Assembly (NCBI GenBank): GCA_036924085.1 | Contig: JAVGWX010000004.1 | Location: 80,058,941 to 80,122,940, forward strand | Length of the DNA stretch: 64,000 nt | Source of the DNA: Ariolimax columbianus | Lineage: Eukaryota; Mollusca; Gastropoda; Stylommatophora; Arionidae | Direction of reading: 5' to 3' | Part shown: piece by piece, positions 21,469-33,240 of the stretch | Position numbering within the stretch: the first letter of the stretch is position 1 | Layout of the letters: every line of letters starts with the position of its first letter | Translations under genes and position numbers: made by a program | The notes under the pieces: model-generated | The model's input: only the letters and a program-made list of their open reading frames with translations | What the model was told of the DNA's origin: nothing | Databases searched by the model: none

Positions 21469-23383
21469 CTGGACTTAAAGTCAAGCTACGAAGAAGTGAA
21501 GTTTGTGGGAAAATGTACAGATGGATCAGCCACTACCTAAAAAATAGAACAGCCAGTGTTCAAGTACAAGGGCATATGAGCACAAAGATGACACTTGAGC
21601 AGGGAGTACCCCAAAGAGGAGTACTGTCACCCACACTCTTCCTGGTGAATATAAATAACATCCCTGAGAATATACCAAGAAGAGTCCACAGCTCCATGTT
21701 TGCAGACGATCTGGCTATGTGGACCTCTGAAAAGAATCTCACCATAGCAAGTAATCGGATGCAGCAGGCCCTAACATCGCTGGAGGAGTGGGCGAACTCA
21801 TGGCTTGTCAAAATAAATGAGGAAAAAAACAACATGTACGATATTCTCGCTTTCAAACAAACTCCAAAACACAAAATTAAGTCTTAACGGCAAATATCAG
21901 CCGCCAAACTACCTGGGAGTCACATTTGATCAGCGCATGACATGGAAAAGTCAGATCGAGAGAAACCGAATGAAAGCCAGAGAAAGAATGGCAATCATGA
22001 GGAAATTTGTTGGCACAAGCTGGGGAGCAGACGAAAGTATACTAAAGAAACTGTACACTGGAAGAGTGAGACCAGTTCTCGAGTATGGCATTGCGGCATG
22101 GACAACAGCTGCAAAGCCGAACTTTGACAAAATTACAAACTCCAAAACCAAGCCATGAGAGTTATAACAGGAGGCATGAAGTCAACGCCAATTGTAGAGC
22201 TGGAAAAGATTACAAATATGCAATCCATGACCGACAGAAGAGAATGCAAAGCCCAGCAGCAAGCACAAAAACTCAGAAGACTGACAGACTATCCAATGCA
22301 TAAGCGACTAAATAATTTTGGAAATGGGAAACTAAAGCGGAGAAACTTTGCAGAAATAGCCAAAGCAAAGATGAACGAAGACCCTATGAACGCACTGACA
22401 ACACCAAAGCTCATCCCTACTGTACGCAAACCTACCTGGAGGCAGCATATATTTCAAGAGGTGGTAGAAAATATACCAGGTATTGGAAACAAGAACAGCC
22501 AGACTGAAAAAGAAAGAAGAGACATAACCCTGAGGTACATAACGAAAAACTACCCAAGCATGGACTGGACCAATGCATATACGCTCTGTAACAAACACAA
22601 CACAGAACGGAGGGGCAGGGGTATTATTGAGCCTACCAAATGGTAGAAAAATAACACTGGCAGTGGCAACTGGAAAATACACAGAGCGGAGGCAGAGGCA
22701 CTGAGGGCTGCAGTAGAAGAAATGGTGACATGCAAAAGAAATGAAAGCCATATAGTCCTGCTTACAGATGCCCTGGCCGTAGTAACAGCACTGAAAAGCT
22801 AGAAAAATACTGAACTTAATGATTTAAGAGCAGTACTCTGTCAGCAGTCCGCATCAAAAAGAGTAGTGGTACAGTGGGTTCCATCCCACTGTAACATCCA
22901 AGGCAACGAGGAGGCAGACAGACTGGCAAAAGAAGGTGCAAGACTACCACAACCAGATACTAGTGTGACCTACGAAGAGTCAAAAAGGCTTATTAGAGCT
23001 GGATACATGACCAAATGGGAAACAGAACATACTGGCTACACAAAAAAAAACGATGCCTTTTACCAGTTGAACAGAAAAGAGCAGGTCGTGGTCTTCAGAC
23101 TTCGCACTGGCCACAATAGACTGAGGTACCACCTATTCAATAAATTGAAGATAGGTGGCACTGACGAATGCTCGTGCGGTACTCCGAAAATGACCGCTGA
23201 ATATCTGCTGCAAAACTGCTCGACCAACGCGGATCAGAGAAAGCAGATATGGCCATCACCATTGGCAACACTAGACAAGCTCTATGGCAGTGTCGACAGC
23301 CTCAGGATAAACGCTGCTTTTAAAAAAAAAAATAAAGGTTGACGTCTGACAGCGTACGAAGAGGAAGAAGAAGAAGAAGAAGT
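21469..23383 (+). mobile_element. 5'-truncated RNase H LINE, copy in unit 1
   Basis: Starts inside the RT (GLKVKLRRSEVCGKMYRW) and runs to a (GAA)n tail at ~23356-23381. RT motifs QGVPQRGVLSPTLFLV (consensus Gly changed to Arg) and SMFADDLAMW are present. Breaks: frameshift near 21830, another near 22150, a small deletion at ~22580 that removes the catalytic TDG of RNase H, a ~9-bp deletion near 22680 and a stop at ~22800. It sits in a dispersed repeat: the left flank (TCCAGGTTTCCACT) and right flank (TATCCACATCATTCATGACC) are about 40 bp apart at 37464-37530, which approximates an empty site. Inactive. Confidence 0.92.
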
Positions 23384-24071
23384 ATCCACATCATTCATGA
23401 CCACACACAGCAAAAACCATAACACACAGCAGGTAACATATTTATAATTTCACACTCGTACAACAACTATTAAAGTGAATGCAATGAAATTAAAACAATA
23501 TAAGAAATGCAAGTTATCTAAATAGATACATGGACGTTTATAAGCATAAGCTATTGATCTTGCTCCCAAATAATCTAACCCAGTTCTAGTAGCACACTCC
23601 CCTTTTCTTATCTGCACATTCAACACACTCTCAAAAACTCGTCTTCCTGTTCGTAATCTGTGACACTCAGATCCCCTCAGGCGGGTGATATGGACATAAT
23701 ACATTCAATACATTCAACTTATACTCACATATGATCACACACTCAATCGATCTGCTTATTCCCACGCTCTGAAATATATATCGTTCCTTCGGTGTCTACA
23801 CACACCACACATTCATGTAGATCTCACCTATTCGATCTGTACACTTGCGTAATTCTTAAGAACATACATGGTTCCCTCGGTGTCTACACACACCACACAT
23901 AAATCTAGATCTCTCTTAGACACAGTGTGCCCAACACACACCTTATAGAGCAACTAAACAAGACTCGAATGCGTATGCTGGTTCAGCTACGCAGTTCTCA
24001 CACATTCATAAAAACAGCCTATCAATCACTCTTCTATCAAGTCGGCTAGCTAAACAGACTCCTAGCTACAT

Positions 24072-24126
<55 letters not shown>

Positions 24127-24530
24127 AAGGCCATTCTGCTTGAGCTAAACTTTTTCTAGTATAATATAGTCTCAAGCAGTAGCAGAGCTATCCAATGGCC
24201 AGTCTGTGGGATGTCTCGACCCAGCCATTCAGCTGCCATTGGAACGGATCACTCTAACTCCTGTCACTCAATCCACACTACCCAAATCGGAACGTCAGTG
24301 GTCAGCACATATCCTCCTACATGTCTAGACACCTTCTTTCCCCCAACGCCGTTTTCCTTTGTTGACTTAGTATCAAGACGGTGAGTCACCTTGGTGTAGT
24401 GTCGAGACGGAGAGTAACCTTGGCACACATTCAGGTACCTTTGCTTTCAGAGTCGCCGACCACATTACCCATGCCCTAAACGGTCATGCCTGGTCTGGAA
24501 CTGTTACAATTGTTGTTTTACAAATGTAAT
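23384..24530. repeat. Dispersed repeat and (CT)n tract
   Basis: The first ~240 bp match 37513-37730 (and 59044-59261) at roughly three in four bases, in the same orientation. At ~23780-23920 a ~45-bp block with GGTGTCTACACACACCACAC occurs twice. (CTGT)n/(CT)n runs from about 24073 to 24124. Beyond that no gene is seen. Bases ~22899-24099 are missing from unit 2. Confidence 0.6.
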
Positions 24531-24689
24531 ATCAATATAAAATATTGATGGATTTTTAAACTTGAATAAAAATGTGGTTTAAAAAAGAACAACTTTAGTA
24601 CTAGTCCGACTAACTTAACTGAACGTTGCATATTTATACTGGGTTAGAAGACTACAGAGCATGTATACAACCAGTTTTTGAAGGGTTGT

Positions 24690-25080
24690 TCAATCTATAT
24701 GCGAGTACATCTTTAATAGACTCAAATACTAGAACTTTAGTAGACCCTCAGCCAGTTAGACACCATTTATAGCTGCTCTTAACAAACCACCTGGTGAAAG
24801 GTACAAACAACTTGGATAGATTTTTAACTTCACTTTTGTCCGGGCAGCGGATGTTAAGCCTACTCTTTTCTATTCCAAACTGCCAAGGCATTTTTAACGA
24901 GCCCGACACTTAACACGGGCGTCCAAACTCACTGCCCAGTGATCAGGGCAATTTTTACCCATATGATCCACGTGAGAAATCCCAATCTTCACCATGATTC
25001 GAACCCGCGACCTACGTCAACTAAAGCGGACACCTTACTTCGAGTTCACCAAGTCCCCTAAATTGAAAGATAATTTTCCA
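24690..25080 (-). mobile_element. tRNA-derived SINE
   Basis: On the minus strand a tRNA-like head has an excellent B box (GGGTTCGAATC, from 25008 downward) and a looser A-box-like region about 40 bp upstream (CTCGAAGTAAGG). It is followed by a body with CACGTGGATCAT, GACGCCCGTGTTAAGTG, AAAAATGCCTTGGCAGTT and GAGTAGGCTTAACATCCGC. The body aligns with 34725-35130 on the opposite strand, which also has a tRNA-like head. Duplicated at 42794-43185. The tRNA of origin cannot be named. Confidence 0.75.
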
Positions 25081-25099
25081 CTTGAAATAACCGAATGGT

Positions 25100-25275
25100 T
25101 AGCCGAGGTCTTTGTGTATGGCAAAGATATGAATAGCACCACTGCCCCACAGAGAGCATGTCGTAAGACATGGCATAACGCTGACCATGCTTAGGTGCTT
25201 TGTTAAGAGCAGCATATATGGCGCCTAGAAGGCTGCGGGTCTATTTCGTTCTAGTGTTTGTCTATTAAGACGGAA
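25100..25275 (+). mobile_element. SINE 3' half, inverted next to the SINE at 24690-25080
   Basis: CCACAGAGAGCATGTCGTAA, TTAGGTGCTTTGTTAAG and AGGCTGCGGGTCTA follow the same order as the 3' half of the SINE at 34725-35130, so two SINE copies lie tail-out in inverted orientation. Duplicated at 43204-43379. Confidence 0.55.
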
Positions 25276-25363
25276 TCGTTCATCGGTTAATCACCCTGTA
25301 AAAAACTTCATACATACATAATCTGTAGAGCCTTCTAGTCCAGTATAAAGACGTTAACTTAAT

Positions 25364-25745
25364 TTGTATCCCCTGGTTGAGGTAAAATCCTTCGAAACAA
25401 AATGCTACAGAAAGATCCTCAGAATACCCTGGTCGGAGAAACAGACAAATTTAGACATTCGGCAAGAGTTGATCTTAGAGGAGAACGGGTTTCTCAATTC
25501 CACTTTGGCTAGAAAGTGCAAATACTTTGGTCACATCAAGAGACCCAACGGTCTCGAGAGAAAAGTTATGAACGGTATGGTGCAAGGCAAAAGAGAAGGG
25601 CTAGACCAAGAAGACGATGACACCAAGATATCCAGGAATGCCTGGGTATGACTGTGGTGGAGGCAGGAATTTTGGCAAGGGAACAATTTTCTTTCAGACA
25701 GACTGTGATGAGAGCGACGTTCTATAAGGACATGCTACTACATGA
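25364..25745 (+). mobile_element. LINE 3' end (RTE-like), unit 1
   Basis: A 95-codon frame reads VEVKSFETKCYRKILRIPW...CKYFGHIKRPNGLERKVMNGMVQGK, the same C-terminal block as 5590-6450. It is followed after a frameshift by the GAGAGCGACGTTCTATAAGG ending. Related copy at 43468-43850. Confidence 0.7.
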
Positions 25746-26181
25746 TGGTTGAGGTGATGGAACAAGGTCAATTTCAAGTTTTCCAACTGATTGAAAAGTG
25801 TGCTCGGTTAAGAGATAAGCTCGGGGCAGATTCAAATGGTACATACGTCACATCAACCTCCAGTGAGGAAAATGGAGATGAAGTCGGGAGCGTTAGCAAC
25901 ACAGAGAATACAAGCCATAAAATGGCAGCTTAGACAAACTGACAGAGAGTGCAGACAAAGATCTTCAAACTCAGAACTCAGACACCGCCACATAATTTAC
26001 TTAATATATTTATACTGGTGTAGAAGACTCTACAGTTTTATTTACACCACCTTGCTCTAAAAGCTAAGCGCATCCAATTTATTCTTAAATACATAAACTG
26101 TCCCTGTCTCCTCTACCTCCCTTCGCAATACATTCCAAGCATTCAGCACTCTCTGACCATAAAAAATATTTCCTAATATCT

Positions 26182-26541
26182 GGCTTGGCTTGGCTTCGTT
26201 CGTTCTCAATCTTCCGCTACCAAACCCTGAAAGGGCTTACGTAGCAGTATGTAGTCCAGAGAACGGAATGCGTTGTGTTGTAGTTTAAAGCTGGTCTGCG
26301 ATATTTGCACCTTTCGGTCCAACACATCCGACTTCATCAAGTATTTTTTTAGTACCAGGTTAGCATTCCCTCTTCGATCCCTTCTCCTTAGCCAGTCTGC
26401 CCTGCAGCAGCCTGTTATCCAGGATCACCGCGTGGAGGTGTAGAAGGGTCTTGGCAGCTCTGGATTGCTGACCCTGACGCTAACAGTCAGCTATGGGTCG
26501 CTGATCGCTGCAGCTCATGCGCTGCTCAGCATCTTGATCTC
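26182..26541. repeat. Dispersed ~360-bp repeat, copy B with TSD
   Basis: 360 bp bounded by the 12-bp direct repeat TTCCTAATATCT (26170-26181 and 26542-26553). It interrupts a CR1-like LINE 3' region, and matches 11345-11745. Reverse-complement frames contain an ILDNRLLQGRLAKEK-like peptide, so a coding origin is possible, but no family was recognised. Duplicated at 44287-44646. Confidence 0.85.
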
Positions 26542-26928
26542 TTCCTAATATCTAATCTGGACCTCTCTCTGGTTAATTTGTAGCTATACCCTCTTGGTCT
26601 TGTGGGTGGCTGTATTAAAAAAACGTATTATAGTCTAATTTATCTATTCCTCTAATCATCTTATAAACCTGTATGAAGTAACCTCGAATTCGTCTCTCTT
26701 CTTAACTTAACGTAACGTCTTTATACTGGTTTAGAAGACCATGTAGAGTCTGTATACAACCAATTTCATTTCTATCACTTTGCTCTAAAAGCTATGCGCA
26801 TCCAATTTATTCTAGACACTGTAGGCCGGTTTTTCTGAGTCTTACCTCATAACTGTAATTCTGGAATCCCACTATACTCTTTCTCGCTCTTTTTGTATTC
26901 TTTCCAGCATGTTTATATCCCCTCTATT

Positions 26929-26940
26929 ATAAGGGCTCCA
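26929..26940. repeat. Empty target site of the unit-2 LINE insertion
   Basis: ATAAGGGCTCCA occurs once here. In unit 2 it flanks the 45047-48459 LINE as a direct repeat. This is the pre-insertion allele. Confidence 0.93.
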
Positions 26941-27334
26941 CACCTGTACACAATACTCCAATCTAGGTCTAACTAATGCTTTATATAGTTTGACTATCAC
27001 TTCCTTGCTCCTATGTTTAATATTTATTTTTATCATACAGATAATACTGAAGTACTGAAATACAGATTGATCTTAATCCCGCTGTATCCATGTCTCTTTG
27101 AAAAATAGACACTGTAGACCGGGTTTTTCTTAATATTTCCTCAAAAGTGCAATTCTGAAATCCCACTATCAGCTTTGTCGTTCTTTTTTCTATTCTTTTA
27201 AGCATGTTTATATCTTCTCTGTTATAAGAACTCCACACATGTACACAGTACTCCAATCTAAGTCTAACGAAGGCTTTATACAGTTTGACTATCACTTCCT
27301 TGGAATCACATGTGATTGAGGAGCACCGAAGCAC

Positions 27335-27790
27335 ACACGAGACAAATTCCTACAGCACTGCCCCACTTACACAGACTAAAAAGAGGCAGTGTGGCCTGCT
27401 CAAAAAGCTGTGGAGGACCGGCCGGCAAAGGTCTGAAGCACAACCTATCTGATGAATCTCATCGGGCTAAAAGTATCGCATCAGTTGATCAGAAGAGGAC
27501 GATGTGGTTTCAGCTCTGATATTGCTCTTTGTAACACCTTTAACAAGGGAAGTCCTTGTGCCGGACTTTCAATCCATGCTGTTGGAAAGTACAGAACAGA
27601 ACGAGTTGCTATGCTTCCACTACAGCTAGCCAGTTTACATGAAACCTGCATTCAAGCATTTTCAGTGGTTATTTCAGTAGCATGAATCTTTCTGATGTGG
27701 CTGGAGACATGTACAAATCTGATTAGACGAATTTTACAAGATGACTGAAATGGTAAAATGTGTACATTAATTGAATCCCAGGTTACACTC
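27335..27790. other. No recognised gene
   Basis: Overlapping short plus frames (27316-27519, 27452-27685) read across sequence with no recognised domain. Duplicated with almost no change at 48866-49321. Confidence 0.4.
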
Positions 27791-27793
27791 GTG

Positions 27794-27911
27794 TGTTAGT
27801 GTGTGTATCTGTGTGTGGTTGTATGTATGTGTGTATATAAATATATATATAAATGTGTGTGTGATTGTGTGTATATGTATATATCTATTTACACACACAC
27901 ACTCACACATA

Positions 27912-27943
<32 letters not shown>

Positions 27944-27952
27944 CACACACAG
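27794..27952. repeat. (GT)n-AT-(AC)n microsatellite
   Basis: A GT-rich arm (27794-27835), an AT-rich middle with TATATATA (27835-27885) and an AC-rich arm with (ACGC)n and (AC)n (27890-27952). The two arms are complementary, so this could fold. His/Thr and Val/Cys-rich frames here are microsatellite artefacts. Duplicated at 49325-49483. Confidence 0.9.
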
Positions 27953-29480
27953 AAGATTATGAAAACTTTGCCCGGGGACGTCTACTGAAAGCTGCTGAAT
28001 ATCGGTGTAGTATCAAATTAGCTACTCGTAGCCTTACTGAACACCGCTAGATCATTCCTTGTCTGAAAGCTTCCGATAAATCTCGCACAACATCAAAGCT
28101 TGGCATGGAGTCAATAATAAAAGCATACTATACCAACCTGTTCAGATGATCAGAGCCCCCTATAATTGCCCTGCCATCCACTTCTCCTTTTCTTCCTGAC
28201 TTCCTGCGCTCAGAAATTCACCATGCTGTCGAGTCAATGTCATCTGGAATATCTCAATGTGAACATGCAATCACTGCGGAGGTCATTCGGGTTTGTAGTG
28301 TACCCCTTTACCAAGCCCTAGCGCAACATTGAACATTTCCTTCGAAATGAACAGCTGCTGCCTGACACAACTCGAGGACAAAACTCTTGCACAAGAACGG
28401 AGACACAGATGATCTATGAAACTAATGTCTAATTACTCTCCTCCCGGTCACTCACAAGCTGTTTACAAAATGCACCTTTGCCAGAGTCCGCACTACACTC
28501 GTAGAATCACAACCAGTCAAATAGGCAGTCTTTCGGCTTTCGTACAGCGCAATGGATCATATTTCAACCTGTTGCAACCGTATTGAGGCAGCCCGAAAGT
28601 TCTAGACGCGCTTGATATTCACCTCCATCGACTATAAAAATACTTTTGTTTCGGTAAAACCACATTTTGTCTGGCGTTCACTGTTGGAAAAAGGTGTAGA
28701 TCCTGGTTACATCAGAGTTCTCACCAATAGTTATACGAACTGCACTACTACATTTCGTTTCTTCCAGTGTCCAATAACGGTACCAATGTAAAAGGGTGTC
28801 CGCCATGGCGACGTCTCAATCACCTTCGATTTGCCGATGGCATAGTGCTAGTCACAGAGTTCTTAGCAGAAGCCAACCAAATGATGCAGCTACTCGATAG
28901 AGAGGACAAGAAAGCGGGACTGGAGATGAATGTTTCGAGGACCAAAGTGTTGGGCAATCGCTAGGCCACGTGTGATCCAGTCATCCTTGGCGAGGTACGT
29001 TTAAAGTATATCAACGAGTACATTTATCTTTGACGTCTTCTCAATATTGAGAATAACCTGCAACCTGAACTGACAAGACGTTGCAACGGGGGTTGGACAG
29101 CCTTCTCGTATATTAACACAGTCGTAGATGGGTGTCATGACCAAGACCTACGCGCCTCTCTCTTCAATTGCACTGTACTCCCTACGATATGCTACAGTGC
29201 CGAAACTTGGAGACTAACAAAATCAAAAGAGGACAAATTGAGAGTGACCCAGGCCTGCCTTCAGAGACGCTTGGTCGGAATCACTATTCGGAACCAACGT
29301 ATGTAAGGTCTCTATAATTCTGACATAAGACGATTGTTCCTGTTGAATAATACAGTAATTCATGCAGGCAATGCAAAACATAGATGGGCAGGTTACATGT
29401 TGCGACGAAACGAATGATCGATGGAGTAAACTGGTACTCCCGCGGAAGACCTCCAATGCGTTGGTGAAACTCCTTTGCTT
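27953..29480 (+). mobile_element. Decayed LINE, endonuclease-RT linker through C-terminus
   Basis: Broken plus frames in order: RLLKAAEYRCSIK linker, a SKLGMESIIKAYYTNLF block, EIHHAVESMSSGIS, a TSIDYKN...SVKPHFVWRSLLEKGVDPGYIRVL block (RT motif A region at ~28620), RRLNHLRFADGIVLVTEF (catalytic FADD changed to FADG, ~28815), KKAGLEMNVSRTKV, a thumb with YSAETW (~29195) and a KHRWAG..MLRRNDD.WS region (~29370-29420). Stops and shifts are frequent, so it is dead. Near-identical at 49484-51011. It differs in family from the RNase H LINE. Confidence 0.8.
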
Positions 29481-30300
29481 TACCCTTGAACTTCTGGAAG
29501 CACTAAAGGAGCACTAACTACGAACTGGACTTCCTTGGCTCCAAGACATGGTCCGCTGAAGACGAAGTTCAGACCCGCAGCTACGCGGAGGAAGGGGTCA
29601 TAACAATTGAAATCAAGATATATATTTCTGTAAATACCCTCTGGGGCGTTGACCATGACCTTCCTCTTCTCCTCGCTGATTTCCATCCATAATTTCTGGA
29701 CTGCATTGTCATGTTTTGAGATCAGCCTTGCAAGTTCAGGCTCTGTTACAACCAGACCGGTAATGTCGTCAGAAATCGGAGGTTGGTGAGTATGCTTCCA
29801 CCTATTGTGACCGTCCCTAAGTGTTCATCCAATGCTTCTGACACAATGCGTCTTGGAAAACATTGAAAAGTGTTTTGGGGAAAGGATACACCCCTGACAC
29901 GCGCCGATGATTGTCGTGCGGGACCATTCACATGTGGCCCGTTAAGGAAAACTGCACTGCTAGCATCAAAGTATAATTTTTCAGTGACGGAGAGCCGCCA
30001 TCCTATCATGTACTTGCGCAGTTTTCTCAAGGGCCTCATGGCCAACCCTTTCAAAGTCAATAAAGACCTAAAACAATTGATGTTTGTGCTGGGTTTATTT
30101 TTCACTGATCAAACGCAATTTAAAAATGGGTTCTATTGCACTTCGACCAGCTCTGAAACTCGCTTGTTCTTCTGCAATAATTGTTTCTGCCTATGGCTGC
30201 AGTCTTTTAAAGATAACCTTTAGCATAACTTTACTGGCGTGGCTAATAAGACTGATGGTCCAGCAGTTCTGACACTGTTGGTGGTTACCCTACTTTGGTT
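29480..30300 (-). mobile_element. Decayed LINE RT fragment, opposite strand
   Basis: On the minus strand from ~30100 down: LKGLAMRPLRKLRKYMIGW, KLYFDASSAVFLNG, then across a frameshift a GCILSP (~29890) motif, a CVRSIG/SEALDEHLGTVTIGGSILTNLRF block, ELARLISKHDNAVQKLWMEISEEKRKVMVNAPEG (~29720-29630). These follow RT motif order. The FADD motif itself has decayed near 29765. Duplicated at 51011-51831 with one or two changes. Abuts the preceding LINE tail to tail. Confidence 0.7.
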
Positions 30301-30369
30301 TCACTATGATCAATGATATTGTTCAACTATTGTTGATAAATCAACTTGACTTAAATTTAACTTAAATTA

Positions 30370-30960
30370 TCGTCATTATACTGGTTTAGCTGACAATCAG
30401 TTTTTTGTTTAGTTTTTCCCGTAACCGAAAGAGGTTTGGACGGGCATCACTGGGCGTGTGAGTGACGTGTCTTAGAGCATCTTGCTAACATGGCAAGACC
30501 TAATCTCTCCCGGGTGATGCGTTTTAGTCCATTATTGTCCCGTGTGTACATTTCACAGCCACAACAGGCATTATCTGCAAATAGGGCAAACGGTGTTAAT
30601 CTCGTGAAGTTTAGCTGTTCACACTAGTCCGTGAAAATACAAAACAGTGGAACCGAAATACTATTAGATTTGTCGATGACCGGGCATGAATAATTGGAAG
30701 GGAAAAGCACCACAAAATGAACAGACTAGCTAATAAAAAAATAAAAATTGCAAAAGGTTTCTGAGGACACAAGTGTTAGTCGTCGATTAGTGTGAATTCT
30801 AGTCAAATCCAATGCTCTGTAGATTCCATTATGGACTAAAACACGAGAGCAAAGTTTAACCTCCAGCCCGTTAGGCGCCATCTTAAATCAGGCCAATCTT
30901 TGTCGCCGAATACTTGATGCATACGTTATGATTGATGCTATGACACAGAAAATAAGTACG
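30370..30960. other. CR1-like 3' remnant, SINE 3' remnant, no gene
   Basis: A short CR1-like 3' end (~30345-30400), then unique-looking sequence, then at ~30825-30900 a SINE 3' remnant (CCCGTTAGGCGCCATCTTAA and flanking block) in minus orientation. Confidence 0.45.
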
Positions 30961-31230
30961 ATTTGTGTGACTAGAGATTAGTGACAGTGATAGAGGAAGA
31001 GAGAAAGAGAGAGATAGAGAGAGAAAAGTGTGAATGTGCACACTATAATTAGGTGCATTAATAGGCGATTCGCGTGTGAATACCGAATGACATTTTGAAC
31101 GCGGAAATATATGACGTAGTCGTTATCTTTAACTTGTGATGGTTTGGGCATGCAAGATTGAAAATTACAGTTGGTGGAAACTGGATTATAGGTCAGTATT
31201 TAGTAACAAATAGTTTAGTCAATATTGGAG
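30960..31230. repeat. Dispersed repeat with GA-rich head, second copy
   Basis: GA-rich run at 30985-31025 and a body matching 13190-13390 (TAGGTGCATTAATA, TATGACGTAGTCG, GGATTATAGGTCAGTATTTA). Duplicated near 52501-52761. Confidence 0.6.
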
Positions 31231-31299
31231 TAAACAAGGGATTTCTCTAGAGAATCAGCCATTATATGTACATACCAGAGCTGCTGATACCCTGCTACA

Positions 31300-32060
31300 C
31301 TTTCACGCGGTGATCCTGGATAACAGGCTGCAGCAGGGCAGACTGGCTAAAGAGAAGAGATCGATGAGAGAATGCTAACCGAGCTCAGTTCAGTTTAGTT
31401 CATCCCGAAACCCATCAGGTCGTTGGGGCACACATGAAGACATGAAAATCCCACGCCAACCCTCTCTGACCCGGGCTGCGACCGATCCGGTATAATAGAT
31501 TTCGATTTTGTCCTCATATGTGATCCTTAGGCTTGAAATCACCTGGCGGCGCCCATCTCCTCTCCAAGCTGCAGTGGGCCAACATCTGCAAGTAACCCGA
31601 AGGAGACCGTCCCCCCAGGCGAGCCATTGCCTCGTTAGCCTAGAGTCTCACGGTTCTAGTTGCCCAGTGTGTACCCCGAGGAGGTGAGGTTGGTTTGTGA
31701 GCTCACTTAAATCAGCAGGCTACTAATTTCACTTTTCACTCTTCCAGGGAAGAGCTAGCCGACCTCAGCGCCACTGGAATGCGACGCCAAGCATGAGAAC
31801 ACCTTACACCTTCCCGTCATGGCCCGCAATTTCCAAGCAGGTCGTGCACACCAACCAAGGACGGTGAGCATGAAGTGAAACGAACAAACCACACGAATAT
31901 CGCAGACCATGAGAACAGCTGTTGCTTGGTCACCATCTTACCCGGTACGCAAAAAATGCTTGCTGAAGTCGGATGTGTTTGACCGAAAGATGCAAATATC
32001 GCAGTCAAGCTGTAAACCACGACACAACGGACTACATTCTGCTACTTGCAACGCCCTTTT
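31300..32060. repeat. Dispersed 360-bp repeat, split inverted copy
   Basis: Relative to 26182-26541 this copy is in the opposite orientation and is in two parts, ~31300-31385 (GGTGATCCTGGATAACAGGC) and ~31935-32060 (GCTGAAGTCGGATGTGTTTG). About 550 bp lie between. That insert begins with a degraded LINE 3' end at 31395-31500 related to 12505-12777; the rest of it is unrecognised. Duplicated at 52831-53591. Confidence 0.65.
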
Positions 32061-33240
32061 TAGGACTTGGTAGAGGGAGTTTGAAAACGAACGAGAAAGA
32101 ACTAATAACAAATCTACGGGTATGCGTAGACTTCTGGTTTGGACTAGGTTGATGGCTTGCGCTGCAGACATGTTGAACTTTTTGAGTATTTTTTTTATGT
32201 AGTATGATTTCGCTGCAGATTGTTCATACTGGATTTTTATCAAATTTCCAAACCACTTTACTGTCTGTGCTTCAAAATAGTCATTAACCGATGTAGTCCC
32301 GACCATTTTCCTCGAAAATATGTTGTAATTTTGTAGCGAATTGTCTTTATCAGCTGCTCCTTGTACACAGCACATCTCACAGGTCTCGATCTTACGTTTA
32401 TGCTTATCTATTAGTGCCCAGTCTAGTACTTACTTACTTTCTATGTCCGCAAACCTCACAAAGTATTGGACTAGAAATCAGCTGTCCTGGAAGCTCTTTT
32501 ATTTTATGCAATGAGATTAGCCAAAGAACAGGGTTATTGCATTCGCAGACATCGCGTCCACATATCTCCTATTTTTTCACGTTCGATCTAAGCCAGAACT
32601 CTTTCCTTCGTAGTCTGTTCTCAGCTCTCCAGACAGGTCCTGGCACATATGCCTTGTCGCAAGTGCTTCTTTGATATCAATACATCTATTACCATATCTT
32701 CAACGCCATAATTCGGTGTGGTTTTTGTTGATCTGTTAACTGTACAGTGTGAAGGAAACGTTTCCTCGATTTCAGTGGTCCTTTTTCTGGTTTATACTCA
32801 AACAGAGGGTGTCTCTGATCACAGGACTGCTTTTTCCTTTTGGGCTTCTGACGCAACACATGTTCTGATTTCTGATGGTGCCACACCAGCGATTTCATAA
32901 TCTTGTCCCTTTGGTGTTGCCCTAAGGCACCGTGTTACATTGCGAAACTCGTCCCTTATTTACTGACAGATAGATGTGTCTCGCGTGAGCTGGCTCCTTC
33001 CATACTGACGAAACATATGCTGCACAAATTCAAAATGACAGGACCGATGTGCACAACACTGTGGACTTGCCAAAACTAGTATTTAGTTCGTCTTCGTGAG
33101 CCAATGCTCAGTACGCAAGGCATGCTAAGGAGACCTCCCAGTAACTGAAGGTGAATTCTGTCGAGGCTCAGAACCCGGCACTGCTGCTGCATTGAGGGAC
33201 TTCACAATGTCAGCGCCATGTCGATAATATTTATACGTTT
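32060..33240. other. No recognisable gene
   Basis: Open frames at 31938-32375 (-, 145 codons), 32414-32674 (+) and 32689-32898 (-) show no motif I can name. The 145-codon frame partly covers the dispersed repeat. Likely more decayed repeat. Duplicated near-exactly at 53591-54771. Confidence 0.4.

Larger units (their letters stand above)
25985..27334 (-). mobile_element. Nested CR1-like LINE fragments
   Basis: On the minus strand 27334-27017 encodes KEVIVKLYKAFVRLRLEYCVHVWSSYNREDINMLKRIEKRTTKLIVGF, the CR1-like post-RT segment. A second partial copy of the same segment follows at about 27010-26810, then a broken IDKLDY...TATHKT stretch and the common 3' end (~26770-26700). Another 3' end, at 26160-25990, is split by the dispersed repeat at 26182-26541. 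No RT catalytic motif is present. Duplicated in unit 2, where the RNase H LINE inserted at the position of 26929-26940. Confidence 0.75.

Noticed and set aside
24990..25060. Functional tRNA gene
   Set aside because: Only the B box is good; the acceptor stem and anticodon arm do not form a convincing cloverleaf, and the sequence continues into a SINE body present in other copies.
27771..28050. His/Thr-rich and Val/Cys-rich short proteins
   Set aside because: They are translations of the (GT)n/(AC)n microsatellite.
29870..30223. 117-codon plus-strand frame (also 51401-51754)
   Set aside because: It is the reverse of a LINE RT fragment whose motif order is clear on the minus strand.
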